A stretch of DNA of 64,000 bases from Lentzea alba (GTDB taxonomy: Bacteria > Actinomycetota > Actinomycetes > Mycobacteriales > Pseudonocardiaceae): contig NZ_JAAMPJ010000006.1 of the NCBI RefSeq assembly GCF_011067745.1, positions 1-64,000 of the forward strand. The letters are read 5' to 3'. This document shows positions 50,024 to 60,096 of the stretch, in pieces. The notes below the pieces were generated by a model, which worked only from the letters and a program-made list of their open reading frames with translations, was not told the DNA's origin and did no database searches. Each line of letters begins with the position of its first letter. Within the stretch, counting starts at the first letter, position 1. The translations under genes were made by a program, and so were the position numbers.

Positions 50024-50902
50024 ATGAAACACAGTCGGGCCTTCTGGCTGTTCGTCGGACCGTTCGCCGTCGGTCTGCTCGTGTTCGTGTACGTGCCGAT
50101 CGGGTGGAGCCTGTTGCTGTCGTTCTTCGACGCGCGCAACACGGTGACGCCCACCGAGTTCGTCGGGCTGGGCAACTACGCGGACATGCTGACCGACGGG
50201 CCGTTTCTCCAGTCGCTGGGCACGTTCAGCGTGTTCGCGGCGTTCATCGTGCCGTTGACGTTCGTGCTGGCGTTGGCGCTCGCGTTGCTGGTCAACCAGA
50301 TCAGCTTCATGCAGGCGTTCTTCCGGTCGGTGTTCTTCCTGCCGACGGCGTGCTCGTACGTGGTGGCGTCGCTGGTGTGGAAGCTGTCGATCTTCAACGG
50401 CGTGCGGTTCGGGCTCGCGAACACGGTGCTGGGCTGGTTCGGCGCGGAGCCGGTGGCGTGGACGGTCTCGACGTCGCCGCCCTGGTACTGGCTCGTGCTC
50501 GTGACCCTGCGGCTGTGGTTGCAGCTCGGGTTCTACATGATCCTGTTCATCGCCGGGCTGCAGCGGATTCCGCAGCACCTCTACGAAGCCGCGTGGATCG
50601 ACGGTGCTTCGCGCGGCTGGCAGACGTTGCGGTACATCACTCTCCCGCAGCTGCGCACGACCTCGGTGGCGGTGCTGCTGTTGCTGCTCGTTGCGGCGTA
50701 CCAAGCGTTCGACGAGTTCTACAACGTGCTGGGCACCGATCGCGGGTACCCGCCGTTCGCGCGGCCGCCGTTGATCTACCTCTACTACACCGCGCTGGGT
50801 TCCGGCGGGCAGGACTTCGGGCACGGCAGCGCGGGCGCGATGATCCTGACCTTGCTGATCGCCGGCGTGACGTTGGTGCAGGGCAAGGTGATCACGCGAT
50901 GA
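50024..50902 (+). CDS. ABC sugar transporter permease (MalF/UgpA-like)
   Basis: 292 residues, six membrane helices beginning FWLFVGPFAVGLLVFVYVPIG. The EAA loop IPQHLYEAAWIDGASRGWQTLRYITLPQL contacts the ATPase, and it contains the conserved EAA-x3-G pattern. Ten bases after the binding-protein gene and overlapping the second permease gene by 4 bp, so one operon. Substrate unknown. Confidence 0.88.
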   Translation: MKHSRAFWLFVGPFAVGLLVFVYVPIGWSLLLSFFDARNTVTPTEFVGLGNYADMLTDGPFLQSLGTFSVFAAFIVPLTFVLALALALLVNQISFMQAFFRSVFFLPTACSYVVASLVWKLSIFNGVRFGLANTVLGWFGAEPVAWTVSTSPPWYWLVLVTLRLWLQLGFYMILFIAGLQRIPQHLYEAAWIDGASRGWQTLRYITLPQLRTTSVAVLLLLLVAAYQAFDEFYNVLGTDRGYPPFARPPLIYLYYTALGSGGQDFGHGSAGAMILTLLIAGVTLVQGKVITR

Positions 50903-51711
50903 GGGTGGCCAGGTACCTGGCGTTGTCGGTCGCCGCGGTGCTGTTCCTGATCCCGTTCTACCTGGTGCTGCGCAACGGGTTGGCGAGCGAGCAGGAGATC
51001 ACCTCGCCGACGTGGACGTTCTGGCCGAGCGAGATCCGCTGGGAGAACTTCGCCGAGCTGTTCGCCAACCCCGCGGTGCCGTTGGTGCGCAGCCTGATCA
51101 ACTCGCTGCTGGTCGCCGTGCTGCAGACGGTGGGACAGCTGGTGTTGTGCGGGCTGGCGGGTTACGGGCTCGCGCGCATCCCCTACCGGTACGCGAACGT
51201 GGTGCTGTACCTGGTGATCGCGACGCTGATGATCCCGGCGGCGGTCACGTTCGTGCCGACGTTCGTGGTCGTCTCCACCCTCGGCTGGATCTCCGACCTG
51301 CGCGGGCTGGTGATCCCCGGGCTGTTCAGCGGGTTCACGACGTTCCTGTTCCGGCAGTACTTCCTGAACTTCCCGAAGGAGATCGAGGAGGCCGCCCGGA
51401 TGGACGGCCTCGGCCACTGGGGCACGTACTGGCGGGTCGTGGTGCCGAACTCGAAGGGGTTCTTCGCGGCGTTGGGCGTGATCGCGTTCATCACCAGCTG
51501 GAACCAGTTCCTCTGGCCGTTGGTGATCGCGCAGGACCAGGACTCGTGGACGGTGCAGGTCGCACTGTCCACGTTCCTCACCGCTCAGTCGATCGAGGTG
51601 GAACAGCTGTTCCTGGCCGCCGCCGTGTCCATCACGCCGCTGGTGATCGTGTTCGTCGCGCTGCAACGGTTCCTGGTGCGCGGCGTGACGGAGACGGGGA
51701 TCAAGGGTTAG
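50899..51711 (+). CDS. ABC sugar transporter permease (MalG/UgpE-like)
   Basis: 270 residues from the ATG at 50899 that overlaps the previous stop (ATGA). Six helices, with the EAA loop FPKEIEEAARMDGLGHWGTYWRVVVP and the FWPSEIRWENFAELF external segment typical of MalG-type permeases. A much longer frame upstream is an off-frame shadow of the first permease gene. The last gene of the importer operon; its stop overlaps the convergent methyltransferase by 4 bp. Confidence 0.88.
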   Translation: MRVARYLALSVAAVLFLIPFYLVLRNGLASEQEITSPTWTFWPSEIRWENFAELFANPAVPLVRSLINSLLVAVLQTVGQLVLCGLAGYGLARIPYRYANVVLYLVIATLMIPAAVTFVPTFVVVSTLGWISDLRGLVIPGLFSGFTTFLFRQYFLNFPKEIEEAARMDGLGHWGTYWRVVVPNSKGFFAALGVIAFITSWNQFLWPLVIAQDQDSWTVQVALSTFLTAQSIEVEQLFLAAAVSITPLVIVFVALQRFLVRGVTETGIKG

Positions 51712-52457
51712 CCCTTCTTGCTCACCAGCAGGAAGATGCTCGGCCCGAACCGGCACCGGGCGAGCGCGGGTTGCGCCGCGCGTTCCACCCGCAGCAGCAC
51801 GCGGTGCGGCACAACCCGCTTCAGCGCGCCCGAGCGCAGGTTCGACACGGACAGGCTGCGCACGACGTGCAGTCCGACGTCGGAGAGTTGCCTGGTCACG
51901 GTGTCGAGGTTGTGGTTGACGAACGGGATCTCGTCGTCGTGGCGGTTCTCCGGCGACCGGATGTCCACCGGTTCGGCCGGAACAGGCCGGCCGAGGTGGC
52001 GGAGACGGTTGCGGGCGTGGCCGAGGTTCGCGACCTCGACGACGGCCAGACCGACCGGGTCCAGCACCCTGGCGATCTCGGCCAGCTCAGCGGTCGGGTC
52101 GGGCAGGTGATGCATGACCCGGATCATCGTGACCAGGTCGATCGAACCCGCCGCGAACGGCAGTGCCGCCGCCTGCGCCTGAACGAGTTCGATGTTCTCG
52201 CCGAGGTACTTCGCCGCCTTGTCCAGCTGGACCTTGCTCGGTTCGGCCAGCGTGACGTGGTCCGCGTACTGCGGCAGCAGCGCGGTGATCCGGCCGTAGC
52301 CGCCTCCCACGTCCACCGCGTGCGTGAAGTGCTGACCGCTCAGCAGCCGGTCGATCGCGATGCGCTCGGCCTCGTGCTCGTAGTCGCGGCCCTTCCAGTA
52401 GCCCAGGTAGTCGTGGGCTGGTCCGTCGTAGAAATCAGCTCGCTTGATGTCCCCCAT
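51708..52457 (-). CDS. Class I SAM-dependent methyltransferase
   Basis: 249 residues from the ATG at 52457 (MGDIKRADFYDGPAHDYLGY). Methyltransferase_11-type motifs: AVDVGGGYGRITALLPQ, VTLAEPS, LVTMIRVMHHLPDP and ELAEIARVLDPVGLAVVEV. It is probably a small-molecule or wall-component methylase, but nothing identifies the acceptor. It lies between the sugar importer (convergent, 4-bp overlap) and the glfT2 terminator, so it has its own promoter in the 41 bp before the hairpin. Confidence 0.82.
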   Translation of the reverse strand: MGDIKRADFYDGPAHDYLGYWKGRDYEHEAERIAIDRLLSGQHFTHAVDVGGGYGRITALLPQYADHVTLAEPSKVQLDKAAKYLGENIELVQAQAAALPFAAGSIDLVTMIRVMHHLPDPTAELAEIARVLDPVGLAVVEVANLGHARNRLRHLGRPVPAEPVDIRSPENRHDDEIPFVNHNLDTVTRQLSDVGLHVVRSLSVSNLRSGALKRVVPHRVLLRVERAAQPALARCRFGPSIFLLVSKKG

Positions 52458-52498
52458 GCAGGCAAGACGCACTGCGACAGGGCGCGGTTGCCACGAAA

Positions 52499-52524
52499 AA
52501 GGCCCCCAAATGTTCGGGGGCCTT
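52499..52524 (-). terminator. Intrinsic terminator after glfT2
   Basis: AAGGCCCCC (52499-52507) with GGGGGCCTT (52516-52524) and, on the minus strand, a run of T immediately after the stem. It ends transcription of glfT2 before the methyltransferase gene. Confidence 0.88.
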
Positions 52525-52542
52525 CTCCTCAGATCACGAGAC

Positions 52543-54447
52543 TCAGCTGTTGGCCTCGAAGACCTTGCGCCACGACTCGACCGAGGTCAGCTCGGGCAGC
52601 GCGTCGCGGTACACCTTCTGCATCCGCGGCCACTCCGAGGACAGCCGGCGGTAGTTGCGGACCGCACGCCTCATCAGCTGGCGGAACTCCTTCGGGTCGC
52701 GCTTGCGGAACGCGACACCGCTGCCGTCCGCGTTCGACACCGTGGCGCTGTCGAGGTTGCCCAGCAGGAACCAGCGGGCGTTGGACGCCGGCACGTTGAT
52801 CTGCGGGCGCTGGGTCGTAGCCGCCTGCGGCTCGCGCAGGTTGTGCATGAGCGCCTTGGCGGCCTCGGACGCGATGGTCACCGGGTTGGTCGGCGGGGTC
52901 AGCATCTGCTCCGCGCGCACCATGTCGAAGGTGGGCGGCGGGAACTCACGCGCCGACGGGAGCACCTGGGCGTCCGCGTAGTGCTTGCGCAGCTCGCGGA
53001 TCTCCGGCAGCGCCGTGCGCAGCGAGTCGAACAGCTTCGACGGGCCGGCCAGGAAGTCCTCGATCGCCTTCTGCTGCACGACGACCGTCGAGTACTCCAT
53101 CGACAGCAGGTGCCGCAGCGACAGCTTCAGACCCTGCTTGAGCAGCGTCGACCGCACGTCGTACGGGCTGTGCAGCGCGGCCAGGATCAGCCGGTTGCGG
53201 GTGTGGAAGTACGCCTGCCAGTCGGTGGCGTCGTTCTTGTCCGTCCACGGCATGTGCCACACGGCCGAACCCGGCAGCGAGACCGTCGGGTAGCCCTTCT
53301 CCAGCGCGCGCAGCGAGTACTCCGCGTCGTCCCACTTGATGAAGAGCGGCAGCGGGTAACCGGTGCGCTGCACGACCTCGCGCGGGAACAGGCACATCCA
53401 CCAGCCGTTGTAGGTGGCGTCGATGCGGGCGTGCAGTTCCTCGGTCTCGCGCAGCGACTCGGCGCCGAAGTCGTGGTCGGTGAGCGCGCCCGGCGCGGCC
53501 CGCCAGTAGCAGGTGCCCAGGTCGACGACCTCGCCCATGCTGTGCAGGCGGGCGCGGGCCTGGAGGTTCAGCATGTGCGAACCGACGATGACCGGCTGCG
53601 CGGCGGCGCGGGCGAACGCGTTCGAGCGCAGGACGGCGTCCGGCTCCAGGCGGATGTCGTCGTCCATCAGCATGATCTGGTCGGCGTCGGTGTGCTCGAT
53701 CGCCTCGTACAGACCGCGGGTGAAGCCGCCGGAGCCACCGAGGTTGTCCTGCTCGATGATCTCCAGCTTGTCGCCGAGGGCCTTGACGGCCTCGTCGTAG
53801 CCGGGGGTGTTGCGGACCTTGACCGAACCCTGGTCGGCGACGAAGACCTTCTTCAGCACGGAGAAGACGGCCGGGTCCTCACCCAGGGCGCGCAGTGCGA
53901 TGACCGCGTCGACCGGGCGCATGGTGGTCATGCCGATGGCGACCGTCTGCGCGGGCAGCGGCTGGTCCGTGGTCCAGGCCGCCTCGTCGATCTCCATGGT
54001 CGTGTCGTCGGTGAAGACGTCGAACCAGATCCAGCCGCCGTCCTCGAACGGCTTGAGCGAGACCGGCACCTCGACCTGGCTCCACGCCTTGGGGCTGCGG
54101 ATGACCTGGCCGTCGAGGTGGACCGTGTCGCCGTTCGCCTTGGAGCGGTAGACGTCGATGCGGCCCGCACCGCGCACGGTCATGCGCAGCACGACGTCCT
54201 CGACGATGGTCCAACGCTTCCAGTAGCTCGCCGGGAACGCGTTGAAGTACGACGCGAAGGACACCTTGGCCGAGGTCGGAACCGTCACCGCGCGCCGGGA
54301 GGAGACGTGGCTGTGCACGTTCTCGGGCTCGTCGAGGTAGAGAGGCCGCACGTCCAGCGGGTCCTCGTCCCGCGGCATGATCACCCGCTGCAGGACCTGG
54401 GTCGGGCTGATCTTGGTGGCGCTTGCGGCCTTGGCCTGCTCGGTCAC
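52543..54447 (-). CDS. glfT2: Galactofuranosyltransferase GlfT2 (processive galactan polymerase)
   Basis: 634 residues from the GTG at 54447, with GGAGG six bases upstream; mycobacterial GlfT2 is of very similar length (637). An N-terminal beta-sandwich (about 40-170, ending FEDGGWIWFDVFTDD) precedes the GT2 domain: QDNLGGSGGFTRGLYEA, IMLMDDDIRLEPDAV with the metal-binding aspartates, IKWDDAEYSLRALEKG with the catalytic acidic pair, and SAVWHMPWTDKN with the metal-ligand His. The C-terminal helical bundle mediates tetramerisation in the family. It extends galactan with alternating beta-1,5 and beta-1,6 galactofuranose from the UDP-Galf made by Glf. A longer frame to 54546 lacks a ribosome site. 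Confidence 0.93.
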   Translation of the reverse strand: MTEQAKAASATKISPTQVLQRVIMPRDEDPLDVRPLYLDEPENVHSHVSSRRAVTVPTSAKVSFASYFNAFPASYWKRWTIVEDVVLRMTVRGAGRIDVYRSKANGDTVHLDGQVIRSPKAWSQVEVPVSLKPFEDGGWIWFDVFTDDTTMEIDEAAWTTDQPLPAQTVAIGMTTMRPVDAVIALRALGEDPAVFSVLKKVFVADQGSVKVRNTPGYDEAVKALGDKLEIIEQDNLGGSGGFTRGLYEAIEHTDADQIMLMDDDIRLEPDAVLRSNAFARAAAQPVIVGSHMLNLQARARLHSMGEVVDLGTCYWRAAPGALTDHDFGAESLRETEELHARIDATYNGWWMCLFPREVVQRTGYPLPLFIKWDDAEYSLRALEKGYPTVSLPGSAVWHMPWTDKNDATDWQAYFHTRNRLILAALHSPYDVRSTLLKQGLKLSLRHLLSMEYSTVVVQQKAIEDFLAGPSKLFDSLRTALPEIRELRKHYADAQVLPSAREFPPPTFDMVRAEQMLTPPTNPVTIASEAAKALMHNLREPQAATTQRPQINVPASNARWFLLGNLDSATVSNADGSGVAFRKRDPKEFRQLMRRAVRNYRRLSSEWPRMQKVYRDALPELTSVESWRKVFEANS

Positions 54448-54569
54448 GTGCTTCCTCCGGCGAACCGAACTCACTCGGTTCGGGTCAGCTTCATGGATGG
54501 CTTCCGCCACAGAACGTATGCGGTGGCGCGGCGCGTCAGGCGCCAATAGTACTCACTGTCCAAAGACGA

Positions 54570-54602
54570 TCGCCCGGCCGCACAGGTTGTACGGCCGGGC
54601 GA
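54570..54602 (-). terminator. Hairpin between glf and glfT2
   Basis: Stem TCGCCCGGCCG (54570-54580) with CGGCCGGGCGA (54592-54602) and an 11-nt loop, 18 bp after the glf stop. It could end or attenuate glf transcripts, implying that glfT2 has some promoter of its own in 54448-54569. Confidence 0.68.
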
Positions 54603-54620
54603 AATGCGTCTAGAACACCA

Positions 54621-55862
<1,242 letters not shown>

Positions 55863-55873
55863 TCAGCTGATCA

Positions 55874-56761
55874 TCAGGGCTTTTTCGTGATCAATTCCGG
55901 CAGCACGTCCTCGGCGACCTGCTCGAGGACCGACTCGCGGCCCATGTAGACGCCGTCGTGCCTGGGCCAGTGCGACACGGCGTCGGTGAAGCCCAGCTCA
56001 CGCGCGCGGCCCGCGGCGTCGCGGAAGCACTCGACGCTGGACAGCGAGTACACCGGCGCGGAGTCCAGGTTGAGGTACCGGTCGGCGGTGTGGCGCATCC
56101 GGCCGATCTCGTGCAGCTTCTCGTCGAACCGCTCCGCCATCTCCGCCACTCCGCGCCACCACTGTTCGACGTCGTCGGTGGCCGGGCCCGTGGTCACCCA
56201 GCCCGTGCCGTAGCGGGCGGCGATGGACATCGCGTTCGGCCCGTTCGCGGCCACCACGAACGGCAGACGCGGGCGCTGGACGCAGCCGGGGGCGTTGCGC
56301 GCGTCGACGGCGCTGAAGTAGCTGCCGGCGTAGGTCGTGCGGTCCTGGACCAGCAGCGAATCGAGCAGCTCGACGAACTCGCCGAAGCGCTTGGTGCGTT
56401 CCGCGGGCATCAACGGCTGCGAACCCATGACCGTGGTGTCGTACCCGGCCCCACCTGCACCGAGACCGACCGTGAGCCGTCCGTCGGACAGGTCGTCGAT
56501 GGTCATCAGCTCGCGGGCGAACGGCACGGGGTGGCGGAAGTTCGGGGACGCCACGAAGGTGCCGAGCCGGATGCGCGACGTCACCAGGGCGGCCGCGGTC
56601 AGGGTCGGCACAGCACCGAACCACGGACCGTCCACGAGGGTCCGCCAGCCGAGGTGGTCGTAGGTCCACGCGTGGTGGAAGCCCATCTCCTCGACCGCAC
56701 GCCACTTGTGTTCAGCGACCCACCAGCGGTGTTCGGGCAAGATGACGATGCCGATACGCAC
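55874..56761 (-). CDS. LLM-class (probably F420-dependent) oxidoreductase
   Basis: 295 residues from the GTG at 56761 (MRIGIVILPEHRWWVAEHKW). A luciferase-like TIM barrel: HHAWTYDHLGW, LGTFVASPNFRHPVPFARELMTIDDLSDGRLTVGLGAGG (the strongest family signature) and LPFVVAANGPNAMSIAARYGTGWVT. Members use F420 or FMN; the DLSDGRLTVGLGAGG pattern is frequent in F420-dependent actinobacterial enzymes. The substrate is unknown. Divergent from the HAD phosphatase gene across a 49-bp gap. Confidence 0.85.
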   Translation of the reverse strand: MRIGIVILPEHRWWVAEHKWRAVEEMGFHHAWTYDHLGWRTLVDGPWFGAVPTLTAAALVTSRIRLGTFVASPNFRHPVPFARELMTIDDLSDGRLTVGLGAGGAGYDTTVMGSQPLMPAERTKRFGEFVELLDSLLVQDRTTYAGSYFSAVDARNAPGCVQRPRLPFVVAANGPNAMSIAARYGTGWVTTGPATDDVEQWWRGVAEMAERFDEKLHEIGRMRHTADRYLNLDSAPVYSLSSVECFRDAAGRARELGFTDAVSHWPRHDGVYMGRESVLEQVAEDVLPELITKKP

Positions 56762-56810
56762 GACCGAACAGTATCCACACGTCCGTATTACAGCGAAGCG
56801 GCAAGGCAGG

Positions 56811-57611
56811 ATGGGTGTCGTGGAGAAGCCCCTGTTGATCGCATCGGACGTTGACGGAACCCTGCTCGGCCTGGACGAACGCGTGAGCGCGCGCACGGCA
56901 GCCGTGGTCGGCCGAGTGCTCGCCGCCGAAACGCCGTTCGTGCTGGTCACGGGCCGTCCGCCGCGCTGGGTCCCGGTGGTCGCCACGCAGGCCGGGCTCA
57001 CCGGGTACGCCGTCTGCGCGAACGGGGCCGTGCTCTACGACATCGGCGCCGACGAGGTGGTCTGGCAGCGCGATCTCGGCCCGGTGCAGCTGCACGACAT
57101 CGCGCACGCCCTGGGCGAGGTGATCCCGGGCGTGACCTTCGCCACCGAACGCGTGGGCGACGGCCCGACGTTCCTCGCCGAGCACGACTACCTGCACGCC
57201 TGGGCGGAGAACGCGGGCCGGTACTCGCGGGCGGAGGTCTTCGGGTTCCCGGCGGTGAAGCTGCTGGCCAGGCAGGCCGGCATGAGCAGCGCCGCGATGA
57301 CCGAGGCCGCCGTTCAGGTGCTCGGGAACGAGGTCTCGATCACGTACTCGACGGGTGTCGGTTTGATCGAGATCTCGCGGGCGGACGTGACCAAGGCCAC
57401 TGGACTGGCCGACGTCGCCGAGCGGTTCGGGATCGAGGCCTCCGGCGTGATCGCGTTCGGGGACATGCCGAACGACGTGCCGATGCTGGAGTGGGCCGGC
57501 CACGGCGTCGCCATGGCCAACGCGCACCAAGACGCGCTCGACGCCGCCGACGAAGTCACCGCCTCCAACGACGAAGACGGCGTGGCCCAACTCCTGGAAC
57601 GCTGGTTCTAA
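56811..57611 (+). CDS. HAD-superfamily phosphatase, Cof/YidA type
   Basis: 266 residues from the ATG at 56811 (GTG 56820 is possible). LIASDVDGTLLGLDERVS is motif I with both aspartates, VLVTGRPPRWV motif II, AVKLLARQ contains the motif III lysine, and IAFGDMPNDVPMLEWAGHGVAMANA motif IV with the C2B cap between. The Cof group dephosphorylates sugar phosphates and nucleotides such as FMN or pyridoxal phosphate. The specific substrate is unknown. It ends before the very strong hairpin at 57675. Confidence 0.87.
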   Translation: MGVVEKPLLIASDVDGTLLGLDERVSARTAAVVGRVLAAETPFVLVTGRPPRWVPVVATQAGLTGYAVCANGAVLYDIGADEVVWQRDLGPVQLHDIAHALGEVIPGVTFATERVGDGPTFLAEHDYLHAWAENAGRYSRAEVFGFPAVKLLARQAGMSSAAMTEAAVQVLGNEVSITYSTGVGLIEISRADVTKATGLADVAERFGIEASGVIAFGDMPNDVPMLEWAGHGVAMANAHQDALDAADEVTASNDEDGVAQLLERWF

Positions 57612-57674
57612 CACCAGCGTCGCGACCGAGCCACCACCTGTTGATCGACATGTGGACAACCCGCCGCTTTTCCG

Positions 57675-57725
57675 GCACGCGGGGGCCTTTCGTACTGCGT
57701 GACAGTACGAAAGGCCCCCGCGTGC
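57675..57725. terminator. Bidirectional terminator with a perfect 23-bp stem
   Basis: 57675-57697 pairs perfectly with 57703-57725 around a 5-nt loop, between convergent genes ending at 57611 and 57742. The stem includes CCTTT/AAAGG, so each orientation has some T after the GC core. Unusually long and perfect compared with the other hairpins of the window. Confidence 0.82.
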
Positions 57726-57741
57726 AGTCGGACAGCAGGTG

Positions 57742-58461
57742 TCAGAGGTGGCCGGAGAAGGTTTGGGCGAGCGGGCGGGCCGGCTCGACCGAGTTCCACC
57801 AGGCGAAGGCCTCGGTGAGCGACTCCGGGATCTCGCTCGGCACCCGCAGCTCGGCGTAGGCGGCGTCGAGCAGGCGCACGACGTCTTCGGGGACGCCCGA
57901 GCGGGTCATGCCCACCGCGTTCACGCCGTGCAGCTTGGCCGGGCTGCCGTACGCCTTGGCGAACGGCGGCACGTCCCTGGTCACGGCGCTGCCCATGCCG
58001 ACCATCGCGCCGGGGCCGATGACGCGGCGCTGGTGCACGACGGCGTTCATGCCGACGTTGACGCGGTCGCCGACCTGGATGTGACCGCCGAGGCTGGTAC
58101 CGGCGGACAACGTCACCGCGTCGCCCACCTGGCAGTCGTGGGCCACGTAGACGCGGTTGAGCAGCCAGCAGTCGGCGCCGATCCTGGTCGGGCGGTAGCT
58201 GCCCTGGTGGATCGTGCTGAGCTCGCGGATCACCGTGCGCGGGCCGATCTCGACGCCGATGTGCGCGAGCTCGCCGTCCCACGCCCTGTTGTGGGGCTCG
58301 CTGCTGATCTCCGGCGGGGTGCCGATGACGCAGCCGGGGCCGATCCACACGTCGTCACCGATGCGCGCGGGGCCGAGCACGACCGCGTTCGGGCCGATGG
58401 TGACCCGCTCACCGAGCTCGACGCCTTCGCCGACGAAGGCGCTGGGGTGGACCTTGCTCAC
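57742..58461 (-). CDS. LpxA-like left-handed beta-helix acyltransferase
   Basis: 239 residues, GTG start. About eight hexapeptide-repeat coils (VHPSAFVGEGVELGERVTIG, ARIGDDVWIGPGCVIG, VEIGPRTVIREL, TRIGADCWLLNRVYVAHDCQVG, IQVGDRVNVGMNAVVHQ), then a helical C-terminus (GVPEDVVRLLDAAYAELR) as in UDP-N-acetylglucosamine acyltransferase LpxA. The conserved catalytic His of LpxA lies in the VAHDCQVG coil. Actinomycetes have no lipid A, so the acceptor is likely another nucleotide sugar or a different acyl donor. Transcribed toward the 23-bp hairpin. Confidence 0.82.
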   Translation of the reverse strand: MSKVHPSAFVGEGVELGERVTIGPNAVVLGPARIGDDVWIGPGCVIGTPPEISSEPHNRAWDGELAHIGVEIGPRTVIRELSTIHQGSYRPTRIGADCWLLNRVYVAHDCQVGDAVTLSAGTSLGGHIQVGDRVNVGMNAVVHQRRVIGPGAMVGMGSAVTRDVPPFAKAYGSPAKLHGVNAVGMTRSGVPEDVVRLLDAAYAELRVPSEIPESLTEAFAWWNSVEPARPLAQTFSGHL

Positions 58462-58505
58462 GATGCTCCTCAGGACGTTGGGGATGCCCGGAGTCTACGT
58501 AGCGC

Positions 58506-58535
58506 AGGGCCGGTGCCCTGACGGACACCGGCCCT
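58506..58535 (-). terminator. Terminator after LGFP protein 1
   Basis: A 10-bp stem (58506-58515 with 58526-58535) with a 10-nt loop, 17 bp past the stop at 58552. It separates the LGFP array from the LpxA-like gene. Confidence 0.75.
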
Positions 58536-58551
58536 CTCACGTGCAGGAAGA

Positions 58552-60012
58552 TCAACGGCGGGCGATGGCGACCCTAGTGCCCTCGCGCCGAACCTCCTCC
58601 GCCGTGATCTGCTTGCCGTAGCGGCACTCGGCGATGTTGTAGTCGCAGACGATCCAGCCGTGCTGGAAGCCCTGCACCCACACGCCGGGCTCGATCATGT
58701 GCTGGTCCTCGCGGGCCGGGCCGAGGGTGCTGTTCCCACCGCCGGTCAGCCACCAGACGTCGCGGAACTCCCAGCCGATGGTCACGCTGTAGCTCTCCGT
58801 GACGAAGATCGAGGCCCGCTCGAACTGCACGAAGCCGTTCTGGCCGTACTCCGTCCCGTTGACGAACTGGGGAAGGCCGTACACCGCGACGTCGCCGCCC
58901 GCGCGCAACTTCCTCAGCGCCTCGCCCCGGATGGCGTGTCCACCGGTCCGCGGCCCCCACAGGAGCACCGTGTCGGCACCGAAGAGCACGTACTGGCCGT
59001 CCGTGCCGGGAGCCGAGGTCTGGTTCGACGTCGGCCAGTAGAGCTTCTGGCCGTATGGGCTGCGCCAGTTCTCCTCGTACTTGTCGCGGACCGGGCCACC
59101 CATCCAGTAGGCGCCGCCGACGTCCGCCCCCTGGTACAGCGTCACGTTGCCGGTGAACTCGGCGATGTTCCCCGAACCGGAGTCTCCGGTGCGGGGCGAG
59201 GTGTCCGTCTTGGGGTAGCCGAACGCACCGACGGGACCGCTGTTCGCCTGGTACGTGTCGTTCATCTCCGCATTGAGCATGTGCGCTCCGGCCGCGGCCG
59301 ACCAGTAGATCGCACCGCTCTCGAACTGGGCCTTCCACCCGTTGCCCGGCTGCTCGACCTGGTCGGCCCGGAGCGGGCCCTGCGGACCCTTGTCGAGGCC
59401 GTAGTAGAAGTACCTGTCCCGAAGCGCGCCACTGATCCAGTACGGCTGCGCCTGGCCCGGTGCCTGGTAGAAACTCACGGCCTCGCTGAACCGCTGTTCC
59501 TTGGCGCCGGTGTACACGTCGACGACACCGCTGATCGGCCAGCCGAACCGGCCCGTGACGCTGCCGTTCGCCCAGTACTTGTCGCGCGCGGCACCGCCGA
59601 TCGCGTGCGCGCCGTACGCGTCGGAGTAGTAGACCGAGTACCCCGTGTCGTAGGCGGTGGCGGCACCCAGCTGTGCACCGCGACTGACCGGCACCTGGTC
59701 CATGATCGCGGCCGACGTGGCCGGGCTGGTGCCGAGCCACAGCCGTGAGACGGCACCGGACATCCAGTGCGCACCGGCACCTTCGCGCCAAGTGATCACG
59801 ATGTCGTACTTCGCGAACTTGGCCCACCGGATGCCGTTCTCCAGCACGACCTCGTCGCCGACCTTCTCACCGGCGAACGACGCGCCACCGAGCGCCTGCC
59901 ATTTGGCACGCACAGGCGAGGTCTCCCATTCGGCGGCGTGCGCCGTACCGGGCACGACGACGGTCGCCGCCACGAAGGCGGCGACCACCGCAAAGCAACG
60001 TCTGACGTACAA
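58552..60012 (-). CDS. Secreted LGFP-repeat protein 1
   Basis: About 486 residues. I choose the TTG at 60012 because its codons (YVRRCF) align with the SVRRSV start of paralogue 3 and both follow a GGGGG leader; a TTG at 60030 is the longer alternative. The signal peptide ends near GTAHA. Repeats of about 50 residues follow the LGFP pattern (GxxGRFGWPIS, GAFGYPKTD, HWMSGA, YWISGALRDRY). The C-terminus ends with a CDYNIAECRYG cysteine pair found in all four paralogues. LGFP repeats occur in secreted corynebacterial/mycobacterial proteins thought to bind or organise the cell envelope; no anchor motif is present here. Confidence 0.83.
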   Translation of the reverse strand: MYVRRCFAVVAAFVAATVVVPGTAHAAEWETSPVRAKWQALGGASFAGEKVGDEVVLENGIRWAKFAKYDIVITWREGAGAHWMSGAVSRLWLGTSPATSAAIMDQVPVSRGAQLGAATAYDTGYSVYYSDAYGAHAIGGAARDKYWANGSVTGRFGWPISGVVDVYTGAKEQRFSEAVSFYQAPGQAQPYWISGALRDRYFYYGLDKGPQGPLRADQVEQPGNGWKAQFESGAIYWSAAAGAHMLNAEMNDTYQANSGPVGAFGYPKTDTSPRTGDSGSGNIAEFTGNVTLYQGADVGGAYWMGGPVRDKYEENWRSPYGQKLYWPTSNQTSAPGTDGQYVLFGADTVLLWGPRTGGHAIRGEALRKLRAGGDVAVYGLPQFVNGTEYGQNGFVQFERASIFVTESYSVTIGWEFRDVWWLTGGGNSTLGPAREDQHMIEPGVWVQGFQHGWIVCDYNIAECRYGKQITAEEVRREGTRVAIARR

Positions 60013-60096
60013 CTTCCACCCCCAGCGCAATCAGTTGCGCGGACCATACGTGGTCACGGGGGATTTCTGGGCCTCTATTTCATGCCGTAATAACAC

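Noticed and set aside
50104..50898. Long upstream extension of the second sugar permease
   Set aside because: It is off-frame translation of the first permease gene; the ATG at 50899 overlapping the stop is the natural start.
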